Source: Rana temporaria
Lineage: Eukaryota; Chordata; Amphibia; Anura; Ranidae
NCBI RefSeq assembly: GCF_905171775.1
Contig: NC_053495.1
Span: 106,373,409 to 106,437,408 of the forward strand
Direction: 5' to 3'
Length of the DNA: 64,000 nt
In this document: positions 33,580 through 44,497 of the stretch, in pieces
Layout of the letters: the number at the start of each line of letters is the position of its first letter
How positions within the stretch are numbered: the stretch's first letter is position 1
Notes under the pieces: model-generated
What the model was told of the DNA's origin: nothing
The model's input: only the letters and a program-made list of their open reading frames with translations
The model's database searches: none
Program-made: the position numbers and the translations under genes

Positions 33580-34490
33580 TTAGATTCGGTTAAACATTCA
33601 CTCCCATTCATTTGGACTGAGAGATCAATTCCCTACTTAGGAATTCACCTAACAGCCTCCTATTCTGACCTTTTCGCAGTAAATTACCCCCCAATTCTAA
33701 AACAAATTACAAAACGTATACAGCAATGGACACATCTCACGATTTCATGGATTGGTAAAATTAATGCAATCAAAATGACAATTCTCCCAAAACTACTTTA
33801 CTTATTTAGAGTTTTGCCAATCTCAATCCAATCTTTTTACATTAGATTCCTTTAAAAAAGGACAAAACCCCGTATTTCACTTCACATGTTACTTTTACCA
33901 AAACTCAGAGGAGGTCTTGTTTTTCGGAACTTTGCAAATTATTATAGAGCTGCACACATTGCCAGCCTTTCTAAATATCATGAAATACACTTATGGGTTA
34001 TAATAGAAGCCGCAGAATGTGACCCACTCTCCATCTTCAATTTGTTATGGCTCCTCCCCAAGGAACGCAAAACCTTGCGTAACCCCATCACCAAATATTT
34101 TCTATCTTTATGGGACAAACTCAAATTCAAACACCAACTACAATCTCCCCACAACCCTTTATTATCATTCTCCAAAAAACCCTTGTTCTACCCAGCATGG
34201 GTCTTTCCCAAATCATTCAAGGTTTGGACCTCTCTGGACATTACACGGCTTAGTAACCTAATATCTTCTACAACCTTCCTCACATTTCCTACCCTTCGCG
34301 ATACCTATAATTTACCAAATTCCGAACTCTTTAGATATCTCCAGATCAAAAATTCCTACGCACCATTACTAAGTACTACTACCTCCCATCACATACCACA
34401 CACTTTGAATCAACCTGTCTGAAGGATCTCCACTCAAGAGGTATGATATCTTCTTTATACTCCCAAATTTCAACTTACCCTGGTCTTGAT
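33580..34490 (+). pseudogene. LINE C ORF2, RT end and thumb/linker
   Basis: Continuation of LINE C: DSVKHSLPFIWTERSIPYLG, then ISWIGKINAIKMTILPKLLYLFRVLP, a frameshift near 33855, and LLLPKLRGGLVFRNFANYYRAAH (the conserved LP.. GG.. P region after the RT) to about 34422. The hAT element interrupts it at 34491. Confidence 0.82.
34483..34490. repeat. 8-bp target-site duplication of hAT element (left)
   Basis: The sequence gtcttgat is repeated at 39667-39674. An 8-bp duplication is the hallmark of hAT transposons. Confidence 0.87.
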
Positions 34491-35633
34491 TAGGGATGAG
34501 CCGAACATACCCGCGTTCAGTTCGCACCAGAACTTTCGAACGGATCGAACGTTCGCGCGAACATTTAGAACCCTATTGAAATCTATGGAACTCGAACGTT
34601 CGAATTCAAAAGTGCTCATTTTAAAGCCCAATATGCAAGTTATTGTTGGAAAACGTCTTTGAGAACCCGGGTCTTGCCCCAGGGAACATGTATCAATGGA
34701 AAAAAAAGTTTTAAAAACTGTGGGCCAAATCCACAAAGCAGATGCGCCGACTTAACTCGAGATTTCTAAATTTACACGGCGCGTATCTTTGCGCCTGACC
34801 CTTAAAACGAGATACGCATGAAATTCCGGTATTTCCGTCCTACCTAAAATAATTACACCGGCGCTTCTTTGTGCGCAAATTACGCTAGACGCGCCGCTGT
34901 ATTTGATAGGCAAAGATGCAAATGAGGGAGATAGGGCGATCCACAAAATTAAGTGTGTGTGCGGCGTAGATTACGACCTGTGCGCTTCTGTTAGTTTCCC
35001 GGAGCAATTTTACACTTTATAAAAGCAGCCCTAATTTTACACATGCCGTGTAAAGGTCAGTTAAAGCAATACCATGAAGGAAGAGCTGAGCACACACACT
35101 TGCTGGACTACAATCTGTATGCCACCATGCCAGGGGCATCCATGCCCCTATGTATAATAGTGACTTTAGTAACCCAGGGTACCCCCTCTTCTGAGGGAAC
35201 AGCAGTCAGGAGATGCCTCGCAGAATGCATATTTGCACAGTAAACGCACATTAATGATGTCACAATGAGAATGCATGAATGCACGCCACTGTGGTCCATA
35301 GCACAGACACATCACATGCACATCGAATTGGATTAGATCCAAGTCCTCCCCCCTTTGGTACTTGGGAGCAGCAACGCCACGCCACGGCTCCAATTATGTC
35401 ACTGTGAATTCATACACCATTCAGGAACCTGGGATCACTTCTCCCTGGTCCTGGGGATCCCTACTCCACCAAAACTGAGGGTGACACCCTTATTTTATCA
35501 GGAATGCCACCCCCCCCACATTCACACATCATTCACACACATAAATCAAATCATAAGTACAGAATACCAAATTAAATAATAAAAATAATAAAAAAAAAAC
35601 ATAAAAAAAAAAAAAAGTATCCCTGCTAATTAA

Positions 35634-37067
35634 TTATCGGCGGCGATTGCTACGCCTTGGCTGGCCACGGGCACGGCCACGCCCTCGCGGAGGATGTCCA
35701 TTGGGGGGGTGTGAGCTGGGGAAGGAGGAGCCTCCTGGGGGGGAGGGGAAGGAGGAGCCTCCTGGGGGGGTGAGCAGGGGAAGGAGGAGCCTCCTGGGGG
35801 GGTGAGCAGGGGAAGGAGGAGCCTCCCCTGCTGGCCTGCCCTCCAAGGCCACTGCAATTATAGTGAGACAGGCAGTGAGGGCAGCCGCATTGGCCTGGCC
35901 AGACCTAGTATTGTCCTGCACAGCCTGGGTCAGGGCAGTCACCTCCCGGGCCACGCCTGTTCTGGCGGTCTGTAGGTCGTTCATGCATGTAATGACCGCC
36001 ACTGAGTTGGTGGCCACATCACCGACTGCCTCCATCATTACACCCAGGCTGTGCTCCATCTGGGTCATTTTTTGTAGCATTTTAGCCAGAGTGCGGGTCT
36101 GCCGGGCATTGTCCCTCAGCAGACTGACCGGCAGACGCTCGGCCACCCCCTTGGTGTCCTGGGTCGCCATCCTGCCTGCCCCTGAGGCTTGTGGCCTGGG
36201 AGGAGGGGATAGAGTGACCCTTGTGGGTGGAGGCCTGTTGGGGGAGAAATGGGAGGGGCTACCCCTGATGGTGGCCTGACTGGTGCCAGCCTCTGGGGTA
36301 GCCTCAGGGGAAGACTCAAAGGTCATCATATCAGAGGCCAACAGGACTTCCCGGCCAATCTGAATATTTTCTTCCTCCTCCCCCTCATTCTCCTCCCCCT
36401 CATCCTCCTCCCCCTCAACCTCCTCCCCCTCAACCTCCTCATGAGGGGAGGTTTGGCCACTCCCCTCCCCTGGGGAATCCTGCCCTTCTTGGGAGTCATC
36501 AGCAGCCTGTCTTGGGGGTGGTGCAGCAGCCTGGCCTGATGGGCCTGCAACCTCCTGGCCATCTGTGGAGGACACAAAACAATCACAGGTTTGAGGATCC
36601 ACACACTTGGCACATCTTCCCTTCCCCCACCCACACATGCTAATCACCAGAGAGAAAAAACAAAAACTTACCTGTCCTCACAGGAACATCTGACTGATAG
36701 CCAGGCAGGCCCACCACCTGCTGTGGGTGGAAACACTGGGCCACTGCCCATTCCTCCTCCGTCAGTCTGACTGGGCAGGGTCCCCCTCCTCCAGTGCCCC
36801 TGGTATGGGCATCCATCTTTGCCATCTTATTGTGGACGACGCTCCTAAGGTCGTTAATCTTTTTCTGTATGCCAGCGGGGGTCCTGGTCTCCCCCCCCCC
36901 GCCGCATTGACCTGATCCGTTATCCGTTTAAGGAGCTCCTTCCTCCTGGCCGGGGTGGTGTTCTGGCTCTCAGGGCCATGCAGATATCGCCCATATCGCA
37001 CGATGCCCCGAGCAAGAATTTGCTTCTCTCCCAGGGTGAAATTAAGCTTCCTGCGCTTGGGGGCCAT
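35634..37067 (-). pseudogene. Harbinger Myb/SANT-like DNA-binding protein, 2 exons
   Basis: Start MAPKRRKLNF (37067). In Harbinger transposons the Myb-like partner binds the transposon ends and helps bring the transposase to DNA. Exon 1 (37067-36672) encodes the trihelix-like domain (FTLGEKQILARGIVRYGRYLH, RKELLKRITDQVNAAGGG) and KINDLRS-type helices; a C10 run (36891-36900) breaks the frame. The intron is 36671-36563 (109 bp, GTAAGT to CACAG); its removal joins exon 1 and exon 2 frames. Exon 2 has an acidic repeat (EGEE type), a Pro-rich linker and a coiled-coil (ARQTRTLAKMLQKMTQMEH), ending with RGRGRARGQPRRSNRRR. It is related along its length to 60528-61780. Confidence 0.78.
35700..35830. 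repeat. Short tandem repeat in Myb exon 2
   Basis: About four imperfect units of 27-31 bp built on ggaaggaggagcctcctggg. They encode Pro/Ser-rich residues (the APPSP region) in the Myb-like gene. Confidence 0.85.
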
Positions 37068-37129
37068 CACAGACACCACCCAGCACCAAGAAACTCACCC
37101 AAAAAACAATCACCAATACACACACAACA

Positions 37130-37215
37130 AACAGACAAAAATACACACCCAAAAAACAGACAAAAATATACACCCAAAAACCAGACAAAAATATACACCC
37201 AAAAAACAGACAAAA
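37130..37215. repeat. 25-bp tandem repeat, A/C-rich
   Basis: Units beginning cagacaaaaa occur at 37132, 37157, 37182 and 37207, an exact 25-bp period, upstream of the Myb-like gene start. Confidence 0.88.
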
Positions 37216-37855
37216 ATCTAAACACACAAGCAGACAGCTACTATATATTCAAAATAAAACACGAACAAAAAACAAACAAAATACAAGCACAAAAAAACAA
37301 TCAGCAAAAACAATAACAAACAAATTAACAAAATACACTTATCAAAAACAAACACCAACTAGACTCTCCAACTCCTTAAACACTTTTCTCACAAACACAA
37401 CTTACCAACACACCAACAAACGTTAAGAGCAGAAGCAAAGTGCTCATGGAAGGGAAACACTGGGATATACTTTTGCAAGGGAAGTGTGTTTGACTGGGGC
37501 TTTTTATACACAGGGCGATCCTCAAACTAAGTACGCTTGGCCTTTTACCTATCTCACTGATTGCGCCGAGCAAAGTTCTGCACATGCGCAGTGAGCAGCA
37601 GATTCGTGCGCGCATGCGCAGTACGGCCGGCCCTTCATTTGCATGGGGTCACGGCTCATTACAATGAAGCACGCCCACTTCCTTCCCACTTGCAATAACC
37701 CCGCCTTACGCCTCGGAATTTAAGTTATGCTGGCGCAATTTTGTGCGCAAATGCGCTGTGGATACGGCACTTACGACACCAACTTAGGGCACCGTAACTT
37801 AAATGACATAAGTTTTGAGTAACTTAATTTGCGCCGCTGGCTGTGGATTTGGCCC

Positions 37856-39666
37856 TGTATTTTTTTCTGGAGCAGTGATTTTAATGATGCTTAAAGTGAA
37901 AAAAAAAAAGAAAAATTCCTTTAAATATCGTACCTGCTGGGTGTCTATGGTAGTGGCACATGTTTAGAAATGTCCCTGCACAACATGAGATTACTATAAG
38001 AAAAAATACATTTAATACTGCTTGCGGCTTTAATGTAATGTTTGGTCCCTGCAATATGGATAAAAATCATTGAAAAAAATAACAAGAGTTTCCCCGCCAC
38101 CACTCCCCCCAGGTCATTACAAGACCCAGTGCCGATCCTGACCTCCCTGGGGCCCTAAGAAAAATGACCTGGCACATTAAAAATGAGAAGCGGAGGGCGC
38201 TGACGACAGTGACATGTCACATTAAAGAAAGTTGAGAAGCGGGGGGAGGGGGTGTTCTGCTGTCAGAAATGACTCAGCCAGCGAGTTTAGAAGCGGGGTG
38301 AGGGGGCAAAAATGACTTCTCACCAGGCGGGGCCTCTAGTAATTTGGGGGGCCCTTCGCAGCTTTGCGGGGCCCTAAGCTGCTTGCATAGTGAGCCTATA
38401 GGGAGGATCGGCCCTGACAAGACCCTTTGGCCCTATATACTTTGAACAGCAGTATACAGGCGGTGCAAACAAGATACAGACTGTAGGTTTGTTAAGTAGA
38501 ATCTGAACCATGTCAGACTTTGCTGCTGCATAGTGCACAATTTCCTAAAGAGACCCTCAACAAACTACATGACACTTGGCCTGATGAGGCCACTGATGTT
38601 CCAGTGGTGGTGGCCCGTGAGACTGTCCATGTAGGCTTGGCCCCCCAAAGCGCATGTGCTGTGTGGCAACAATATGTCGATTATTTTAGGGTTGGGGGGG
38701 CATTACAATACCAGATCTTGGCTCAATAACATTTGTTTTGGGGAAAGAAAAATTCTAGAAAAAAGGGGGGTTGCCATCCGAGGCCCCCTTTGAACAAATT
38801 CTGTGAAGAACTCCTGTTCTCTAAAGGCCTCCATTATTTCTGCAAGTCAAAATTAAGCAAAACAAGCTAATGTCAGTCAAGCCTTAGCTTTCTCCCCATA
38901 TCTAACCCACAAACTCATCCACTGATCATAAAGTCCAAAATCAAGTTTCGTATCATCGTACTGCACGATCGTTTTTCCGACGTTTTCTACCGACTGTGAA
39001 CATCGTTTTCACTCACGCAATATCCCTTTATACACTGCGCATGTGAGAAGCTCCGCACGTTTCCCCGCACACAGGCAATACAACACGTTAGAGCACTGCA
39101 GCTAGCACAATCTACTGCCTGCCAAATAGGAATAGCTGATCTAGCTAAGCTATACAGTGTATAAATATATGTACAACTCCTAGGATGTATATATATCCTC
39201 TACACACTGTAAATTTAACTAAACTGACTAGCCTGCCTGTTCTATCTATCTATCTATCTATCTAGTAGAAAAGAGACTGTGTGTCTCTCTCTCTCTCTAA
39301 CTGACTGACTGACTGTCTGATCTGTTCTTTAACAACGCCGCAACACACTACACACGGCCGACTTGCAGGCGGCCTTATATAGTGTGGGGCGTGTACTAAA
39401 CCCCCTGAGCCATAATTGGCCAAAGCCACCCTGGCTTTGGCCAATTATGGCTCTCCGTTTTTTGCGCGCTGTGATTGGCCAAGCATGCAGGGTCATAGTG
39501 CATGCTTGACCAATCATCAGCGCGCAATGCCGCAGTGAATTATGGGCCGTTGCGCATCACTCAAATTTGGCGTGAACGACCCATTTTGTTCGAAGTTCAT
39601 CGAACGTACGAACAGACGATGTTTGAGTCGAACATACGTTCGAGTCGAACATAAAGCTCATCCCTA
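37856..39666. other. hAT element interior, no gene
   Basis: No open domain. It includes a G-rich middle (38100-38420), microsatellites at 39242-39300 and the two hairpins near 39407-39516. Confidence 0.6.
39407..39453. repeat. Perfect 22-bp hairpin
   Basis: Arms 39407-39428 and 39432-39453 are exact complements with a CCC loop. The arm contains ataattggccaaag, so it bears ATTGG/CCAAT twice. Confidence 0.9.
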
Positions 39667-40300
39667 GTCTTGATAAACCCCCATATGCCCGTAAATGGGA
39701 GGAGGACCTGGATAGAACATTTGATATGGCTGATTGGTCCAAAAATTTGGTCCGCAACGAAATCTTCCCCTCCAAATATCCTGGCGGTAGAAACCAACTA
39801 TAAGGTTTTAACTCGTTGGTACCCCGTCCCTTCCAGGTTGGCCAAATTTACGCCAAACCAAATGCTTTCGAGGCTGCCCTTGACTTGCTGCTTTAGAGGC
39901 TGCCCACCCACTTGCACATATGGTGGTCCTGCCCATTGACACAGATATATTGGAAGAAAATATTTAAAGTTGACTCGAGAATGTTTAATCTCAATGTGCA
40001 ACCTGACCCAGCCACAGCCTTGCTCAATCTAAAACCGGACTGTATTACTTATAGACAATTTAAACTTCTTACCCAACTCCTCATGGCGTCATGGCGGCAA
40101 AGCAAACAATCGCAAAGGCGTGGAGGACCCCCGACCTAGAGGTACCCGAGACTGAATCCAGACTAAACGTTTTCATGTCTCATGTCAAAATGCTAGCAAT
40201 AGAAAGAGATCAAATTCCAGATTTCGGAAAAACCTGGAATCCTTGGATCAAATACCACTTATCACCACTCTGTGATACCACAATTCTCATGCCATGGTAG
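39667..40300 (+). pseudogene. LINE C ORF2, C-terminal zinc-motif region
   Basis: It resumes after the hAT element with ARKWEEDLDRTFDMADW, then a broken CCHC motif (CFRGC, then THLHIWWSCP after a frameshift near 39900), then TQIYWKKIFKVD and a C-terminal segment with LLMASWRQSKQ. This matches the end of LINE A and LINE D ORF2, where a C..C..H..C motif precedes YW. It ends near 40300. Confidence 0.8.
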
Positions 40301-40588
40301 CTGACAACCCTGTTCATGTAAAAGTGATTTGTAATCCCAAACCCAAACTTTCAGAGCTTTGATGCTACCCTATTTTCTGTTGTGAATACTATAATGCTTT
40401 TTATACCCTCAGACAGAAAGCCATACGATCTGAGCTAATCCAGTGGACTCCTGCACGTTCTTCTCTATTCTCCTCACTATTCTATTCTTCCTGTTCTTGT
40501 GTCTCCCTTTTTCTGTGTGTTATTTTCTTTTATATACCGGTATGTATATGTATGTGTATAAATATGTGTATATGTATATATGTGTGTG

Positions 40589-40667
<79 letters not shown>

Positions 40668-40985
40668 CTCTTTGGCTCTTTTTTTTATTCTTTTACTGGA
40701 CAGTAATGAAGTATAATTCTATTTAACAAATTTTAACAGCTCTAGTCCAAGCTAATACTCTATATAATAGTAGTATTTCCATCATAGTTAATTATTCTTA
40801 GTTATATTAACTAATTAACTTTTCTTTTCTGTAATGGTCAAATAATCTACCTAACAGTAGTTACTTAGTGGACCTTAAAATTGTACCATTTATGTTAAAC
40901 ATGGTTTGCTTACTGTTGTATTATTTATTACAACTGCTTGTATTTACTTGTTGATCCAATCAATAAAATATTTTGACAAGGACAA
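40301..40985 (+). other. LINE C 3' UTR with (TA)n microsatellite
   Basis: Non-coding 3' end. A TG/TA-rich microsatellite runs from about 40540 to 40663, and the element appears to end at AATAAAATATTTTGAC (about 40970-40985). Confidence 0.7.
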
Positions 40986-41035
40986 GGTATGTCCACTGAT
41001 TTACCTCAATGTTCAGAATAGACAACTGCAATATA

Positions 41036-41796
41036 CAGGGTGGGCCATTTATATGGATACACCTTAATACAATGGTAATGGTTGGTGATATTAACTTCCT
41101 GTTTGTGGTACATTAGTATATGTGAGGGGGGAGACTTTTCAAGATGGGTGGTGACCATGGCGGCCATTTTGAAGTTGGCCATTTTGAATCCAACTTTTGT
41201 TTTTTCAATAGGAAGAGGATCATGTGACACATCAAACTCATTGGGAATTTCACAAGAAAAACAATGGTGTGCTTGGTTTTACGTAACTTTATTCTTTCAT
41301 GAGTTATTTACAAGTTTCTGACCACTTATAAAATGTACGCCTATAGAGGAGCTGTACCACGATTTTACCGCCATTTTAATGCTCCGCTATAGGCGTATCC
41401 AGTGTGAAAGGGGTCTAATGAAGAAACATCAGTGGCTGTCCTAGCTTAATTCAGCAAGAGCCCACAGTGTAGTACTCGTCGCATGTCACTGGAGAGCATA
41501 TTGAACACATTTTATAAGTGGTCAAACTTGTAAATAACTTGTGAAAGAATAAAGTTACATTAAAACCAAGCACACCATTGTTTTTCTTGTGAAATTCCCA
41601 ATATGTTTGATGTGTCACATGACCCTCTTCCTATTGAAAAAACATAAGTTGGATTCAAAATGGCCGACTTCAAAATGGCCGCCATGGTCACCACCCATCT
41701 TGAAAAGTTTCCCCCTCACATACTTTATACTAATGTGCCACAAACAGGAAGTTAATATCACCAACCATTCCCATTTTATTAAGGTGATAAATGGCC

Positions 41797-41800
<4 letters not shown>
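41036..41800. mobile_element. Mariner/Tc1-type MITE with very long TIRs
   Basis: Left end cagggtgggccatttatat preceded by TA (41034-41035); the right side is the inverted counterpart (aaatggccgccatggtcacc through ataaatggcccact), reaching about 41800 where a (TA)n run has replaced the last bases. The arms are over 250 bp each. The centre contains a truncated second MITE with a 10-bp hairpin (41337-41346 and 41387-41396). Confidence 0.75.

Positions 41801-41858
<58 letters not shown>
41801..41858. repeat. (TA)n microsatellite between two TA-targeting elements
   Basis: Almost pure TA dinucleotides between the mariner-type MITE and the Tc1 element. Confidence 0.95.
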
Positions 41859-42090
41859 CAGTACAGACCAAAAGTTTGGACACACCTTCTCATTCAAAGA
41901 GTTTTCTTTATTTTCATGACCATGAAAATTGTAGATTCACACTGAAGGCATCAAAACTATGAATTAACACATGTGGAATTATACATGAAATTATACACTG
42001 AAAATATATTTCATATTCTAGGTTCTTCAAAGTAGCCACCTTTTGCTTTGATTACTGCATTGCACACTCTTGGCATTCTCTTGATGATCT

Positions 42091-42495
42091 TCAAGAGGTA
42101 GTCACCTGGCGCAGCACCCCATCACTCTCCTTCTTGGTCAAATAGCCCTTACACAGCCTGGAGGTGTATTTGGGGTCATTGTCCTGTCGAAAAATAAATG
42201 ATGGTCCAACTAAACGCAAACCGGATGGAATAGCATGCCGCTGCAAGATGCTGTGGTAGCCATGCTGGTTCAGTATGCCTTCAATTTTGAATAAATCCCC
42301 AACAGTGTCACCAGCAAAGCACCCCCACACCATCACACCTCCTCCTCCATGCTTCACGGTGGGAACCAGGCATGTAGAGTCCATCCGTTCACCTTTTCTG
42401 CGTCGCACAAAGACAGGGGGGTTGGAACCAATGATCTCAAGTTTGGACACATCAGACCAAAGCACAGATTTCCACTGGTCTAATGTCCATTCCTT
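42091..42495 (-). pseudogene. Tc1 transposase, C-terminal part
   Basis: DDE transposase that cuts and pastes the element. On the minus strand: WTLDQWKSVLWSDVSKLEI (first catalytic Asp region, in VLWSD), GGGGVMVWGCFAG, and DNDPKYTS (second catalytic Asp). The third acidic residue region and the end are degraded past 42091. The preceding residues (about 43216-43347, KKGNKQKRLVWAKEH region) lie on the other side of the MITE at 42496-43215. The N-terminal DNA-binding part is deleted. Confidence 0.88.
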
Positions 42496-43215
42496 GGGCC
42501 AGATTCACAAAGAGATACGACGGTGTATCTACAGATACACCATCGTATCTCTGATTTTTACTGGTCCTATCTATGCACCTGATTCATAGAATCAGATACG
42601 CATAGATAGGGCTAGATCCGACAGTGTTACAATGTGTTCGGATTCGGATCTTTTTTTAAATTTAAAAATGGCGCCGGGGGCGTTCCCGCTGATTTACGAT
42701 AAATAATATGTAAATCAGCGAGATACGCAAATTCACGAACGTACGCGGACCCGTCGCAGTGTTCTTACGTCGTTTCCGTAGCGCGGTACCCGTCGTATAC
42801 TTACCCTTTCTAAAAGCAGGGGTAAGTATTGTTAAGTATGGCCGTCGTTCCCGCGTCGAATTTGAAATTTCCTACGTCGTTTGCGTACGCCGATTCACGA
42901 ACACGCGCGTCGCAAGTCCCGCTCACGTCGCAACCACTGACGTCCTATTGACGTCAGTGGGAGCAATGCACGCCGGGAAATTCCCCGGACAGCGCATGCG
43001 TATTTAAATCGGCGCGGGAGCGCGCCTGATTTAAATAGTACACTCCCCCAGCCGCGGAATTAGAATTCCGCCGGGGGAGTTAGGATCCGCCGTCGCAAGT
43101 TTGGAGGTAAGTGTGTTGTGAATTTGACACTTTCCTCACAAACTTGCGAGGGCGGATCTTAAAACACATAGGTTACACGGATCTAAAGATCCGCTAACCT
43201 TTGTGAATCTGGCCC
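42496..43215. mobile_element. Harbinger-type MITE (GGGCCAGATTCAC ends)
   Basis: 720 bp, ends gggccagattcac and gtgaatctggccc, TSD ctt (42493-42495 and 43216-43218). It is inserted in the Tc1 transposase. The interior is CpG-rich with several inverted repeats and no gene. Same ends as 9076-9786. Confidence 0.85.
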
Positions 43216-43347
43216 CTTGTGTTCTTTAGCCCAAACAAGTCTCTTCTGCTTGTTGCCTTTCTTTAGCAGTAGTTTCCTAGCAGATATTCTACCATGAAGG
43301 CCTGATTCACACAGTCTCCTCTTAACAGTTCTAGAGATGTGTCTGCT
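43216..43347 (-). pseudogene. Tc1 transposase, middle fragment
   Basis: Minus-strand sequence reading toward the KKGNKQKRLVWAKEH segment that continues at 42495 once the MITE is removed. Beyond 43347 the sequence jumps to the terminal region, so the DNA-binding half is lost. Confidence 0.7.
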
Positions 43348-43546
43348 GCAAAAGGTGGCTACTTTGAAGAACCTAGAATATGAAATATATTATCAGTTGT
43401 TTCACACTTTTTTGTTATGTATAATTCCACATGTGTTAATTCATAGTTTTGATGCCTTCAGTGCGAATCTACAATTTTCATAGTCATGAAAATAAAGAAA
43501 ACTCTTTGAATGAGAAGGTGTCCAAACTTTTGGTCTGTACTGTGTG

Positions 43547-43551
<5 letters not shown>

Positions 43552-43616
<65 letters not shown>
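43552..43616. repeat. (TA)n microsatellite
   Basis: About 65 bases of TA directly after the right end of the Tc1 element. Confidence 0.95.
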
Positions 43617-43619
<3 letters not shown>

Positions 43620-44497
43620 GAGTATTCTCATAAATACTGCTAAAGAAGACTGTAAATAGTAATGGATAAATAATGTTGAACCCCTGGATGGTTTGTGCTT
43701 GCTCCGGAACACCCTCTGCTCCTACCTGGGTGGTTATTGTGGACTTCGGGTGGCTGGATCCGCACTTGACTGGGGTCTGATCACACGCGGCTGAGGACCC
43801 CCCGCCATCTTGGGGCCTACGACTCCCTCGCCGATTCCAGTGCTTGGACGCAGTGTCCCGGGACATAGACGGCTTTCCGGCCTCATCCAGCGGTCGCCTC
43901 GCCTCCAGAGTACTTGGTGCGGACTTCCAGCGGGGGTGAGACGTTCGAGAAACCCCTGCGCTGGATCCCTCCTTCCTGCGGCCTGCGCCCCCTCAGTGAT
44001 CCACGGTTTCAGCTGCGGACGCCTGCCCGCCCACAGTGTCAGCCGCATCCTCGCTGGGTGTACTTACCTCCAGCTTGGCCTCCGGCCCTTCAGCGCACCG
44101 CTGGGAGCAATCGGCGCTGCGTCTCCTCCTTCTCCAGCTACTCGAGGCCCGAGGCTTCGGCCTATCTCCGGAGGTCCAGTGGCCATCTTGCTGCACCCAC
44201 AGACTGTGTCCTTTCCTCCTCACGGCCCTGTGTCGCTTCATCTTCCACGGAGGGTAAGACCATCTTTCTACTATCTCAATTATTGCTTGGACACCCGGTT
44301 TGCCCTGCTCATACAACAGCCCTGTGTATTCCTCCAAGCCTAGCAGTGACTCAGTGGCCATCTTAGTGCACCTCAGCCTTCTTAACACACCTATTGGGGG
44401 CCTTAATGAACTTTTCTGAGCCTGACATAGTTGTTTACCTGGGCCTTCTAACTATAATCCCTCTGCTCCGACCGCAGCAAGATCACTGTGGAGCGCT

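Larger units (their letters stand above)
34722..37855 (-). mobile_element. Harbinger-type element with Myb-like gene, copy 1
   Basis: A 3.1-kb element, ends gggccaaatccac and gtggatttggccc, TSD tgt (34719-34721 and 37856-37858). It lies within the hAT element. It carries one minus-strand Myb/SANT-like gene with an intron (35634-37067). No DDE nuclease gene is visible, so it would need a transposase from elsewhere. Harbinger transposons normally carry a nuclease gene and a Myb-like gene; this is the Myb half only. Confidence 0.83.
34491..39666. mobile_element. hAT-type non-autonomous element
   Basis: Ends tagggatgagc and gctcatcccta are inverted, with the 8-bp TSD gtcttgat on both sides. Without the nested Harbinger-type element the length is about 2.0 kb. 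No hAT transposase (BED or dimerisation region) is seen. The right subterminal region holds two strong hairpins with ATTGG/CCAAT cores (39407-39453 and 39472-39516), a (TCTA)n run at about 39242-39264 and CT repeats. Confidence 0.82.
17264..40985 (+). mobile_element. LINE C, old L1/Tx1-type LINE exploded by insertions
   Basis: One plus-strand LINE, originally about 5-6 kb, spread over 24 kb. Its pieces are 17264-19067 (ORF1, spacer), 20552-21160, 21654-22841, 26541-26752, 33580-34490 and 39667-40985. Removing each intervening element with one TSD copy rejoins the coding frame in several cases (for example DPEGCYL/ILIGHIMDTK across the TTAA MITE, and LQSEL/DSVKHS across the Harbinger MITE). 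The 3' end is near AATAAAATATTTTGAC at 40970-40979. The exact 5' end is not defined. It is a dead copy with many frameshifts and a deleted RT core. Confidence 0.85.
41859..43542 (-). mobile_element. Tc1-type transposon, deleted, with nested MITE
   Basis: Ends cagtacagaccaaaagtttg (41859) and the complement ending gtctgtactg (43542), the inverted ends of a widespread Tc1 lineage of fishes and other vertebrates. They sit in TA repeats. The subterminal regions (to about 42010 and from about 43350) are also inverted copies. The interior holds the minus-strand C-terminal part of the transposase, cut by a Harbinger MITE. Confidence 0.87.

Noticed and set aside
35863..36539. Plus-strand open frames opposite the Myb-like gene
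   Set aside because: Antisense shadows of a GC-rich coding exon with repeats.
43810..44366. Two overlapping Pro/Ser-rich open frames of 150-177 codons
   Set aside because: GC-rich 5' part of LINE E; both frames are open at once and neither shows a domain, so composition explains them.
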